Both the position numbers and the translations under genes were made by a program. From the NCBI GenBank assembly GCA_031279715.1, contig JAITHY010000164.1:1-15473 (forward strand): a stretch of 15,473 nucleotides of DNA, given 5' to 3'. This document shows, piece after piece, positions 1 through 6,973 of the stretch. How positions within the stretch are numbered: the first letter of the stretch is position 1; each line of letters begins with the position of its first letter. The stretch comes from Verrucomicrobiales bacterium (GTDB taxonomy: Bacteria; Verrucomicrobiota; Verrucomicrobiia; Methylacidiphilales; JAAUTS01). The notes beneath the pieces were generated by a model that was given only the letters and a program-made list of their open reading frames with translations, had not been told where the DNA came from and did not search any database.

Positions 1-122
1 CATCCACAACGAATGCATGCGTTTGTCTTGCTTTTTGGGGTAAATCGCCCGCCATCCCATCAAAAAGGCGGCTTATGGTTCCCGTCCATTTCAACGCAGG
101 TTATCGCCATCAATTCAAATTA
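1..122 (+). pseudogene. Possible upstream part of the IS-split autotransporter barrel
   Basis: Reading codons from base 3 gives a stretch ending in PVHFNAGYRHQFKL just before the insertion element. It resembles a late beta-strand of an autotransporter barrel. Joined across the element to the right flank, the reading KLGLID followed by TFKGASGAEW gives the strand spacing expected of such barrels, but only after a one-base frame correction. The first 80 bases of the flank show no recognisable domain in any frame. The assignment rests on a short match and the fit across the insertion, so it is tentative. Confidence 0.4.
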
Positions 123-975
123 GATAGTGTCTACGAATTTCGCGTAAAGATAAAAGCGGTAACGAGGTGCACCAGAGCGAGGAAGGAATCGGCCAGTTTG
201 TCATAGCGGGTGGCGATGCGGCGAAAGTGTTTGAGCTTGTTGAAGAAGCGTTCCACCCGATTTCGCTCGCGGTAGGTCTGGCGGTCATAGGCAGGCGGTT
301 GTCTGCGGTTGCACTTGGGCGGAATGACCGGATCAATGCCGTCGGCGGCCAGGGTTTCACGAATGGCGTCACTGTCGTAGCCCTTGTCTGCGGCCGCTTG
401 GTTGAGCACATTTTCCGGATCCACTGCCTGATATAATGACGCAAACGCACTGCAGTCATTGATGTTGCTCGGCGGTTAGCAGTAGTGCGGTGGTGTAATT
501 TTCATGCGGGCAAACCGCGTGAAGCTTGGTGGTTAGCCCGCCACGAGAGTGTCCCAGAGCTTGGTCGCCACTATTTTTTTGGGCGCTCCGGCGGTATGCT
601 GATGTGCCCGCACCGTGGTGCTGTCAATAAACAAATTGGTGGCAACCGCAAACTCTTCCCGTTGCAGAAACTGCCATAATTTGCGCCAGACTCCTCGTTT
701 TTGCCAACGCTGAAAGCGGGTGTGGACCGCGTACCACTTGCCGAATACCACCGGCAAATCCCGCCACGGACTGCCCGTACGAGCCAACCATAATACTGCT
801 TCGACGGTCAGCCAACGCCGCCGGGGTGACCGCGGCAGAATGCTTGGCCTGTGCCAAGCCCGCACTTAATTCCCGCCAACACCGATCACTGGTGATTCGC
901 CTGACTTCGTCTTTTGCCATCCCCAGCTTAAACCAGATTTCCCTAACTTTGTACAGCCAATTTGTAGACATAGCC
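123..975 (-). mobile_element. Degraded IS5-family insertion sequence (IS427-like)
   Basis: An element of about 853 bp. Its imperfect terminal inverted repeats share TGTCTAC (128-134) and GTAGACA (964-970), followed inward by AATT on both sides. TA is found immediately outside both ends (121-122 and 976-977), as expected for TA target duplication in the IS427 group of IS5. The transposase inside is on the minus strand and is broken by frame changes. The element lies in an autotransporter-like gene and carries none of the GTCAGCG motifs that are frequent in the rest of the window, which fits a foreign origin. End positions are good to a few bases. Confidence 0.75.
131..971 (-). pseudogene. IS5-family DDE transposase, frameshifted
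   Basis: Three minus-strand blocks join into one IS5-type transposase. The N-terminal block (971 down to about 840) includes ITSDRCWREL. A second block (about 865-535) carries ARTGSPWRDLP, the first catalytic Asp in LFIDSTTVRAHQH, and AGAPKK. A third (457-131) has the second Asp in DKGYDSD and the exact signature Y(2)R(3)E(6)K in YRERNRVERFFNKLK. The frame changes near 800-865, again at the seven-A run (minus strand, about 577-583), and back near 456-460. Between the last two points the intervening frame reads GDQALGHSRGGLTTKLHAV, the conserved IS5 middle segment. Catalytic residues survive, but the gene is not readable as one frame. The A-run might be a slippage site as in some IS427 members, but the other two shifts argue for decay or sequencing error. 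Confidence 0.75.
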
Positions 976-977
976 TA

Positions 978-1167
978 GGGCTAATCGACATTCAAAGGCG
1001 CCAGCGGCGCAGAGTGGAGTCCGAATCTCGACGGCGCCCGCGCGGAAATCAGAGTCGGAATTACTTGGAAACTCAACGCTGCCCATCACCTCGGTCTCGA
1101 CTACGAGGCGAGTTTCGGCGACAAATTCGACAAACCCCGGGGACTGACGACGGGCTATCGTTATTAG
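978..1167 (+). pseudogene. Autotransporter outer-membrane beta-barrel, C-terminal remnant
   Basis: From 988 the plus strand reads TFKGASGAEWSPNLDGARA, then an alternating strand pattern (EIRVGITWKLN, HHLGLDYEASFGDKFDK), and ends in TTGYRY before TAG at 1165-1167. This is the typical end of an autotransporter beta-domain: amphipathic strands, a GDKFDK-like turn and a terminal aromatic residue. TAA at 982-984 blocks this frame directly upstream, and the insertion element ends at 975, so only the last 60 or so residues remain. In the intact protein the barrel would sit in the outer membrane and carry a secreted passenger. Recognition is by pattern and not by alignment. Confidence 0.65.
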
Positions 1168-1253
1168 GTCTAAAGGCAATTGACGGCGCAGATTAACTCC
1201 GTTTTTCACAGATTAAAAAAATTCAAAAATTTGGGTTAATTTGGATCGCGATT
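1168..1253. other. AT-rich intergenic stretch with dispersed-repeat look
   Basis: This separates the convergent autotransporter remnant and the ATPase gene. It holds GGCGCAGATTAA, then CACAGATTAAAAAAATTC. Similar wording (GGCGCGGATGGACACG, then GGATTAAAAAAC) recurs at about 4995-5031. A weak stem ACGG/CCGT (1183-1186 with 1199-1202) followed by TTTT could help termination, but the loop is long. Confidence 0.3.
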
Positions 1254-3515
1254 TTAATTTTTCTTTTGCGTGAAGAACAGCAAACGCAGACTGTTCAATA
1301 TCACGATCACGGTGCTGCCCTCATGACCGATAACGCCGATTGTCAGTGGTATCCAACTGCCAAGGGCGGCGGTGACGAGGATGGAGATGACGCCCAGCGA
1401 AATGAATAAGTTTTGCTTGATGACCTGACGCGATTTCACGCTGAGATCATAGGCATATTTGAAATTTTCAAGTTTATCCTGGGTCAGGATGATGTCGGCT
1501 TGCTCCAGCACGGCGTCGCTGCCGCGCAAGCCCATGCCCACCGCGACGTGCGCCGCTGCCAGTGACGGCGCGTCGTTCACGCCGTCGCCGATCATTGCGA
1601 CGCGCTCGCCCGTCCGCTCCCACGCTTGGATGGCGGCGACCTTGTCCTCCGGTTTTAATCCGGCGCGGAATTCGCACCCAAGCTGGCGCGCGACTTTTTC
1701 CGCGGCCTCCGGACGGTCGCCGGTGAGCATGGTTACTCGCAACCTGTCGGCTTGCAACTCCGCCAGCAGCGAGGCGCTGTTTTCGCGCACGCTGTCGCGC
1801 AACAGCACCCGCCCTTTGAAATCACCCGCGTCAACCAGCGCCTCGGTCACGCCCTCTTCTGGCTTGGCGAATGAGGACATCCAATCAGCATCAGCGAACA
1901 ACCCGCGCCGTCCCAATTTCACCTCACGCCCGCCGACGCTGCCGCTGACGCCCAACCCCGTGATGGAGTGAAAATTCCCCACCCTCAGCGCGCTTTGAAA
2001 ATGCCTGGCGATGGCGCGCGAAACAGGATGTGTCGAGTTGCGTCCCAGCGCGGCGGCGGTTTGGCACAAGTCCGCCTCACGGTCAGCGGGCATGGCCTCG
2101 ACGGCGATGACCGCCAGTTCGCCCGTGGTCAGCGTTCCCGTTTTGTCCAGTGCGATGCGTTTGACCTCGGCGAGTTTTTCAATCGCCGCGCCGCCGCGAA
2201 ACAACACCCCGCGTCGCGCCCCCGCCGCGATGCCCGCGAGAATCGCCGACGGAATCGACAGCACCAGCGCGCATGGTGACGCCACCACCAGCAGCGTCAT
2301 TGCGCGGTAGAACGCCGACCGGTCACCGTCAGCGGCGAAGAACGGCGGATGCCCCAGCGCCAGCCACCACACGAAGAACATCACCGCGCACGCGCCGAGG
2401 ATGAAGCAGGTGTAACCGCTGCTGAATTTGTCGGTGAAGCGTTGGGACGGCGCCTTGCTTTCCTGAGCCTCTTGAATGAGCCTGATGATTTTCGCCAGCG
2501 AGCTTTCGCCCACGGCGCGCGTCGCGGTGCAGTCCACCGCGCCCCATAAATTTAGCGTGCCGGAGAAGACTTCATCGCCGCTTCCCTTGTCCACCGGCAG
2601 CGACTCGCCAGTCAAGCTGGCTTCGTTGACCGCGGTCATGCCGCTGACGATGACGGCGTCAACGGCGAATTGCTCGCCCGGTCGCACCCGCAGCGTCATG
2701 CCCGGCTTGATGGCCTCGACGGGCAGCCGTTGCTCCGCGCCGCTGACGATGACGGCGGCTTCTTTCGGCGCGTCCCTGAACAAACTGTCAATCGCCCGTT
2801 TGGTCCGCGCCATGGCCAGTTCCTCCAGCGCCCCGCTTGACGAAAACAAAAACAGCAGCACGCCGCCCTCCCACCAATGTCCGATGACCGCCGCGCCGAC
2901 GGCGACGCACAACATCAAAAAATGAATATCCAAAACTCTTTTCCGCAGCAATGCCCACGCTTCCGTCGCCGGATGCCAGGCCCCCGCGATGAAGCCAAGG
3001 AGATAGCATCCCATTGTCAGCGGCGAATGCGCGCCGAGTGTTTTTTCCAAAATAAACCCCGCCAGTATCAGCGCTCCGCACACGCCCGCGAAACCCATGT
3101 CGCGCTTCCATTCGTCAAGGTCGTCTTGGTGCGCGTCCTTGAGCAATCCTTCGCCCGTTTCCCCGGCCCAGTTGAACTGACCCCATTTCCAAAATCGCGG
3201 CGCCGTGGCGCACGATTCTTTTTCCACCATCACGCCCGCGTCCGGCATGGCGACCATGCGGATACCGGCGGGTGCGCTTTGCCGCCGGCACACCAGGCAT
3301 CCCGCGCCCTGCTTTTCCGGCAAGCAGTCGCGCGGCGAGAAGCGACGGGCGATTTCCTCCAGGCGCGACCGGATTGTTGTGAGGTTGATTCCGGTTTGGT
3401 AGGCGAAAGAGATTTTTTTCTCCGTCGCGTCGAGCCACACCGCGCGCAAGCCCTGGTCCTTGAGCAAAGTTTCGCAGACTTGTTGCAACAGGCAGTCATG
3501 ATCAGCGGCGGACAT
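1254..3515 (-). CDS. Heavy-metal efflux P-type ATPase, P1B-4-like
   Basis: The 753-residue protein has all core P-type ATPase motifs: TGES (302-305), SPC in a membrane helix (413-415), the phosphorylated Asp457 in DKTGTLT, HP (496-497), TGD (598-600) and GDGVND (643-648). The last helix has HEGST (731-735) followed by NSLRLLFF. SPC with HEG(S/G)T is the signature of the P1B-4 subgroup (CoaT, CtpD, PfeT, CzcP types), which export Co, Fe(II), Ni or Zn across the inner membrane using ATP. The exact metal cannot be told from sequence. The first 130 residues look like a worn heavy-metal-associated fold without CxxC, followed by cysteines C64, C73 and C76, which may act in metal sensing. No metal-responsive regulator is adjacent. 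There is no SD before the ATG. A TAAATT hexamer sits 6 nt upstream. Confidence 0.93.
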   Translation of the reverse strand: MSAADHDCLLQQVCETLLKDQGLRAVWLDATEKKISFAYQTGINLTTIRSRLEEIARRFSPRDCLPEKQGAGCLVCRRQSAPAGIRMVAMPDAGVMVEKESCATAPRFWKWGQFNWAGETGEGLLKDAHQDDLDEWKRDMGFAGVCGALILAGFILEKTLGAHSPLTMGCYLLGFIAGAWHPATEAWALLRKRVLDIHFLMLCVAVGAAVIGHWWEGGVLLFLFSSSGALEELAMARTKRAIDSLFRDAPKEAAVIVSGAEQRLPVEAIKPGMTLRVRPGEQFAVDAVIVSGMTAVNEASLTGESLPVDKGSGDEVFSGTLNLWGAVDCTATRAVGESSLAKIIRLIQEAQESKAPSQRFTDKFSSGYTCFILGACAVMFFVWWLALGHPPFFAADGDRSAFYRAMTLLVVASPCALVLSIPSAILAGIAAGARRGVLFRGGAAIEKLAEVKRIALDKTGTLTTGELAVIAVEAMPADREADLCQTAAALGRNSTHPVSRAIARHFQSALRVGNFHSITGLGVSGSVGGREVKLGRRGLFADADWMSSFAKPEEGVTEALVDAGDFKGRVLLRDSVRENSASLLAELQADRLRVTMLTGDRPEAAEKVARQLGCEFRAGLKPEDKVAAIQAWERTGERVAMIGDGVNDAPSLAAAHVAVGMGLRGSDAVLEQADIILTQDKLENFKYAYDLSVKSRQVIKQNLFISLGVISILVTAALGSWIPLTIGVIGHEGSTVIVILNSLRLLFFTQKKN

Positions 3516-3521
3516 GGGTTA

Positions 3522-3527
3522 AATTTA
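3522..3527 (-). promoter_or_regulatory. Candidate -10 box close to the ATPase start
   Basis: On the minus strand TAAATT lies 6 nt before the ATG with no SD between them, so transcription could begin at or next to the start codon. No convincing -35 was identified. The same geometry recurs at other first genes in the window. Confidence 0.3.
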
Positions 3528-3609
3528 ATTTCCCCCGCTGTGAAAGGCGAATGAAAAGGGCTGGAATTTGAAAAAGATAATGAGTTTCAGTTGCGAAAAA
3601 TCACGGCCT

Positions 3610-4956
3610 TTACATTAATTCCCTGGCGCGAACGAGGGCGGTGTCACGGTCAGCGAGCTTGCCTTCGAGTTGCTCGTCCATTAGCAGTGTCAGGAGTTTG
3701 CCGAGTTTTGGGCCGGGTTTGACGCCGAGGTTGATGAGGTCGTGACCGGTGACGAGCGGCTTGGGCTTGACTTCCTCTTGTGAGAAGGCGGCGTGTTTTT
3801 CCTTCAGCATTTGATGGATGTCAAGCAAGCCGTGGCTGCTGGCGCAATCGAGTCTGTGCAGTTCCAGTTCCTGCTCGAACCATGGGCGGGCGAGGAAGCG
3901 TTTGAGTGTGCTGAGGCGCATGTTTGGCGCGTCCTTGAACATCATGTGTCCGGCGACGCACATTTTGACGGCCTCGATTTGGTCGTTGGAAAAACGCAGG
4001 CGGCGCAGGATTTTTTCGGCTTTGGCGGCGCCGACGGCTTCGTGTCCGTTGAAGCGGATGCGGCCGGTTTCGTCAATCGTTTGGGTGTCGGGTTTGGCGA
4101 TGTCGTGCAGCAGGACGCTGAGGGTGAGGATGAGATCGGGGCGCGGCGGAAGGTCGCTGACCATCAGCCGCGTGTGAACGAAGACATCGCCTTCGGGGTG
4201 GAATTGCGGCGGTTGCTCGACGCCTTTCAGCAATTCCATTTCCGGCAGCCAGATGAAAAACAGTCCGGAACGGTCGAGCAAGTCGAATGCCTTCAGCGGA
4301 TGGCTGCCGCAGAGGGATTTGACCAGCTCGTCGCGGACGCGCTCGGGCGCCAGTGACGAGGTTTTGCGCGACATGACGGTCAGTGTTTGCCACGTGTCCG
4401 GCTCAATGTCAAAGTCAAGCTCGGCGGCGAAGCGGACGGCGCGGAACATCCGCAGATAGTCCTCGCCAAACCGCGCTGACGGTGAGCCGATGCAGCGCAG
4501 GATTTTGTTTTCGAGGTCGGCGCGGCCGTTGACGTGGTCGATGACGGTCAGTGTCAGCGGGTCGTAAAACAAGCCGTTGACGGTGAAGTCGCGGCGCTGG
4601 GCGTCTTCCTCGGCGGTGGTGAATGTTACGCTGTCGGGGCGGCGCCCGTCCTGATAGGTTCCGTCTTTGCGGAAGGTGGCGATTTCAAAAACCTGCCCGC
4701 CGCGCATAACGCGGACGACGCCGAAATTTTTTCCCTGCAAGTCGGTGACGCGCGGGAAGAGTTTTTGCACTTGGCCGGGCGTGGCGCTGGTGGCGATGTC
4801 GATGTCTTTTTGAGAGCGGCCCAGCAGGGTGTCGCGGACGCCGCCGCCGGCGAAATAGGCTGTGTGCCCGCTGTTGGTGAGGGTGCGGACGATGTCGCGG
4901 GCGCTGACGGTCAGCGGTGTTTCGGGGAAGTCGAGGTGATAGGTGTCGGGTTTCAT
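3610..4956 (-). CDS. CCA tRNA nucleotidyltransferase / poly(A) polymerase family with HD domain
   Basis: The 448-residue protein belongs to the class II nucleotidyltransferase superfamily. The head domain has AGGGVRDTLLGR (36-47), where GG is followed by Gly instead of the usual variable residue, and the metal-binding pair DID (51-53). RRDFTVNGLFYDP (121-133) is the conserved second block. The neck shows GEDYLRMFRAVRFAAEL (164-180). A C-terminal HD phosphohydrolase-like domain has VLLHDIAKPD (281-290) and FNGHEAVGA (302-310). Such enzymes add or repair the CCA end of tRNA in the cytoplasm, and some members act as poly(A) polymerases. Sequence alone does not separate the two. A perfect copy of the dispersed palindrome (4902-4916) encodes PLTVSA at residues 14-19. 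The gene is divergent from mrp across a 112-bp gap, and TATATT about 24 nt before the ATG may be its -10. Confidence 0.9.
   Translation of the reverse strand: MKPDTYHLDFPETPLTVSARDIVRTLTNSGHTAYFAGGGVRDTLLGRSQKDIDIATSATPGQVQKLFPRVTDLQGKNFGVVRVMRGGQVFEIATFRKDGTYQDGRRPDSVTFTTAEEDAQRRDFTVNGLFYDPLTLTVIDHVNGRADLENKILRCIGSPSARFGEDYLRMFRAVRFAAELDFDIEPDTWQTLTVMSRKTSSLAPERVRDELVKSLCGSHPLKAFDLLDRSGLFFIWLPEMELLKGVEQPPQFHPEGDVFVHTRLMVSDLPPRPDLILTLSVLLHDIAKPDTQTIDETGRIRFNGHEAVGAAKAEKILRRLRFSNDQIEAVKMCVAGHMMFKDAPNMRLSTLKRFLARPWFEQELELHRLDCASSHGLLDIHQMLKEKHAAFSQEEVKPKPLVTGHDLINLGVKPGPKLGKLLTLLMDEQLEGKLADRDTALVRARELM
4902..4916. repeat. Perfect palindromic copy of the dispersed motif
   Basis: CGCTGAC-G-GTCAGCG is a 7+1+7 inverted repeat inside the N-terminal coding region of the nucleotidyltransferase gene. 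It is the cleanest instance of two motif copies facing each other. Imperfect versions lie near 9410, 9762, 10797, 11017, 12681 and 13934. Confidence 0.8.
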
Positions 4957-5055
4957 GCGGTGGGTTGCCTGGGGGGGTGAATATAGCGGAGTTGGGCGCG
5001 GATGGACACGAATTTTCTTGGATTAAAAAACTTTCGTCTTTCAGAGTTTTTTTTG

Positions 5056-5061
5056 TAGATT
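5056..5061 (+). promoter_or_regulatory. Candidate -10 box of mrp, near-leaderless start
   Basis: TAGATT ends 7 nt before the ATG at 5069, after a run of eight T, and no SD lies between. Initiation would be expected at or next to the ATG. The -35 is not evident. Confidence 0.35.
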
Positions 5062-5068
5062 GGCTGGC

Positions 5069-6118
5069 ATGGTTACGCGAGAGGAAATTATTGAGGCGTT
5101 GAAGCAGGTGCGGTATCCGGGGTATAGCCGCGATATTGTGTCGTTCGGGTTGGTGAAAGGGGTGGAGTTTCCCGGTCAGGGGACGGTGGTGCGGTTGGAG
5201 GTGAATTCGGCGGAGGCGAATGTGCCGGGGATTTTGCAGGAGCGGGTGGCGGAGGCGGTGGGCCGGTTGCCGGGTGTCGGCAAGCCGGTGGATGTGCGCG
5301 TCAAGGTGAATGCGGCGTCAGCGGGGCCGGATTCGTTGCCGGAGAAAAGCGGGATTGCGGGGGTGCGGCATATTATTGCGGTGGCGAGCGGCAAGGGCGG
5401 GGTTGGAAAATCGATGGTGGCGGCGAATTTGGCGGCGGCGTTTCAGGCGGCGGGCCGGCGGGTTGGGTTGTGCGATTGTGATTTGTACGGGCCGAGTCTG
5501 GCGCTGATGTTTGGGACGAGCGAGCGGCCGACGATGGGGGAGGACGAGTTGATTAATCCGGTCACGGTCAGCGGCGTCAAGTTGATGAGCATGGGGCTGT
5601 TGGTGGAGGGTCATTCGCCCGTGGCGTTGCGGGGGCCGATGGTGACGCGTTACACGCAGCAGTTTTTGCGCAGTGTGCGGTGGGGGGAGTTGGATGTGTT
5701 GGTGTTGGATTTGCCGCCGGGGACGGGGGATATCCAGCTGACCATCGTGCAGACGCTGACGTTGGACGGGGCGGTCATCGTCAGCACGCCGCAGGAGGTG
5801 GCGTTGATTGACGCGCGCAAGGCGGCGGGGATGTTTGCAAAGGTGGGTGTGCGGATTTTGGGCGTGGTGGAGAACATGAGTTATTTTTTGGCGCCGGACA
5901 GCGGGAAACGGTATGACATTTTCGGCGCGGGCGGCGCGAAATTGGAGGCGGAGAAGTTGGGGGTGCCGCTGCTGGCGGAGGTGCCGATTGAGGTTGCCGC
6001 GCGCGAGTCCGCTGACCGTGGGCATCCGATTGTGTGGCAGGATGCGGGGGCGCTGACGGCGCGGGCGTTTATCGCGGCGGCGGGAAAGATTGGCGAAATA
6101 TTCGGGTGGACGAATTAA
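5069..6118 (+). CDS. mrp: Mrp/ApbC-family P-loop ATPase, iron-sulfur carrier type
   Basis: The protein is 349 residues from the ATG at 5069. A TTG at 5060 would add three residues, but the ATG matches the family and the -10 spacing. Residues 1-80 form a MIP18/DUF59-like domain. A P-loop domain follows: deviant Walker A GKGGVGKS (108-115), CDCDLYGPSLALMFG (135-149), LDLPPGTGD (213-221) and ENMSYF (268-273) before DIFGAGGAKLE (283-293). Mrp proteins carry or insert Fe-S clusters in the cytosol. The CxxC that usually follows ENMSYF is replaced by LAPDSGKRY, so a cluster bridged at that site is unlikely. The two domains are joined by a linker in which a copy of the dispersed motif encodes ASAG. 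The 3' end overlaps the next small gene. Confidence 0.9.
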   Translation: MVTREEIIEALKQVRYPGYSRDIVSFGLVKGVEFPGQGTVVRLEVNSAEANVPGILQERVAEAVGRLPGVGKPVDVRVKVNAASAGPDSLPEKSGIAGVRHIIAVASGKGGVGKSMVAANLAAAFQAAGRRVGLCDCDLYGPSLALMFGTSERPTMGEDELINPVTVSGVKLMSMGLLVEGHSPVALRGPMVTRYTQQFLRSVRWGELDVLVLDLPPGTGDIQLTIVQTLTLDGAVIVSTPQEVALIDARKAAGMFAKVGVRILGVVENMSYFLAPDSGKRYDIFGAGGAKLEAEKLGVPLLAEVPIEVAARESADRGHPIVWQDAGALTARAFIAAAGKIGEIFGWTN

Positions 6119-6383
6119 GATTTTGGCTTGCGACCTTGACAAACCGCTGACGCTGTGGGTTAATGAACAGATTGTGAGTGCGACATCTCCAGACACCGAG
6201 CAGTATTTTAAGAATTCGGCGTTGTATCGCGAGTTCCTGGCGGAGCGCGATGAAATTCTCAAGCACAAGTGGATTGAGAGTGAAAAGGTTGGGCACGACA
6301 TTGGATTTGAGAAAGCGCTGCTGGATTGGATTGTGAAGCACCGGGCGACTTGGCGAACGACGCGCAAGCCGCGGGTTTCCTGA
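6090..6383 (+). CDS. Small conserved-looking protein of unknown function
   Basis: A 97-residue ORF with a TTG start, overlapping the end of mrp by 29 nt in another frame. No ATG exists in the frame. The text (ILACDLDKPLTLWVNEQI, YFKNSALYREFLAERDEIL, KHKWIESEKVGHDIGFEKAL, then LLDWIVKHRATWR) is rich in charged helix-like segments and reads like real protein. It has no membrane segment or catalytic motif that I can name. The overlap suggests translational coupling to mrp, but no function should be inferred from that alone. It is followed within 53 nt by pyrR. Confidence 0.65.
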   Translation: MAKYSGGRIKILACDLDKPLTLWVNEQIVSATSPDTEQYFKNSALYREFLAERDEILKHKWIESEKVGHDIGFEKALLDWIVKHRATWRTTRKPRVS

Positions 6384-6398
6384 CGCGCTGAGGATGAA

Positions 6399-6429
6399 CC
6401 TTTAATAGCGTCCAGTGAGGCGCTGAAGG
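6399..6429 (+). promoter_or_regulatory. PyrR-binding RNA hairpin sequestering the pyrR ribosome site
   Basis: Bases 6411-6420 read TCCAGTGAGG, an exact fit to the PyrR-binding consensus UCCNGNGAGG. Folding gives an upper stem 6407-6412 with 6419-6424, closing the hexaloop CAGTGA (consensus CNGNGA). A purine-containing bulge (TAA, 6403-6405, with a U-G wobble 6406/6425) comes next, and then a lower stem CCTT (6399-6402) with AAGG (6426-6429). That AAGG is the core of the pyrR SD (AAGGAG, 6426-6431). The layout matches PyrR-binding loops of known pyr leaders. No U-rich terminator follows, so PyrR bound to UMP would probably block translation and not attenuate transcription. Confidence 0.7.
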
Positions 6430-6431
6430 AG
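6426..6431 (+). promoter_or_regulatory. Shine-Dalgarno site of pyrR
   Basis: AAGGAG lies 5 nt before the ATG at 6437. The GTG at 6434 would be only 2 nt away, so the ATG is the better start. Confidence 0.7.
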
Positions 6432-6436
6432 TTGTG

Positions 6437-6973
6437 ATGAGCAAGGTTGTGATGGATGCCGCTGCCATTGACCGGTCGCTGAACCGGCTGGCGCATGAGA
6501 TTTTGGAGCGCAGTCCGGAAGGCGCGGCGCTGGGATTTGTGGGGATTCACACGCGCGGGGTGCCGCTGGCGGAGCGGTTGGCGGCGTTGATCAAAAAATT
6601 CGACCCGTCGCGGCGGACGCTGCCGGCGGGGCAGTTGGACATTTCTTTTCACCGCGACGATTTCGAGCGCGCGAAGCCCGCGCCCAAAATCACGGAGGTG
6701 CCGTTTGATTTGGACCAGGAGCATGTGATTTTGGTGGACGATGTGTTGTTCACCGGGCGCAGCGTGCGCGCGGCGTTGAACGCGCTGGTGGACATCGGGC
6801 GGGCGAAGACGGTGCGGCTGGCGGTGCTGGTTGACCGTGGTCACCGTCAGCTGCCCATTCGCGCGGATTATGTGGGCAAAAATATTCCGACCGCTGAGGA
6901 TGAGGAGGTGACCGTCAGGCTCAGCGAGACGGACGGCATTGATGAGGTGAGCGTCAGCGGAGGTTCGTTATGA
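6437..6973 (+). CDS. pyrR: Bifunctional pyr operon regulator / uracil phosphoribosyltransferase PyrR
   Basis: A 178-residue type I phosphoribosyltransferase. The PRPP loop is VILVDDVLFTGRS (97-109), and the segment LVDRGHRQLPIRADYVGKNIPT (131-152) is diagnostic of PyrR. PyrR binds pyr mRNA when UMP is high and lowers pyrimidine gene expression. Many members also make UMP from uracil and PRPP. It overlaps pyrB by ATGA (6970-6973), so the two are coupled. A matching RNA target lies directly upstream, which suggests autoregulation together with pyrB. The C-terminus EVSVSGGSL is encoded by a dispersed motif copy (6953-6959) whose end also forms the GGAGG SD (6959-6963) of pyrB. Confidence 0.95.
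   Translation: MSKVVMDAAAIDRSLNRLAHEILERSPEGAALGFVGIHTRGVPLAERLAALIKKFDPSRRTLPAGQLDISFHRDDFERAKPAPKITEVPFDLDQEHVILVDDVLFTGRSVRAALNALVDIGRAKTVRLAVLVDRGHRQLPIRADYVGKNIPTAEDEEVTVRLSETDGIDEVSVSGGSL

Noticed and set aside
577..583. Seven-A run as a programmed frameshift site of the transposase
   Set aside because: A -1 shift here does enter the conserved middle frame, but that frame needs a second correction near 456-460 and the N-terminus a third, so decay is the better explanation.
2877..3554. 225-codon plus-strand frame over the ATPase gene
   Set aside because: Antisense shadow of a clearly real P-type ATPase; Arg/Pro-rich text with no family resemblance.
3793..4356. 187-codon plus-strand frame over the nucleotidyltransferase gene
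   Set aside because: Antisense to an intact gene with full motifs; composition and low complexity fit a shadow frame.
5060..5068. TTG start for mrp
   Set aside because: It adds only three residues, has no SD and would overlap the -10 candidate; the ATG at 5069 fits the family.
5318..6844. 508-codon open frame on the minus strand
   Set aside because: It is antisense to mrp, the small gene and pyrR, and is extremely rich in Arg, His, Pro and Gln with no domain. It is a by-product of the G-rich codons of the plus-strand genes.
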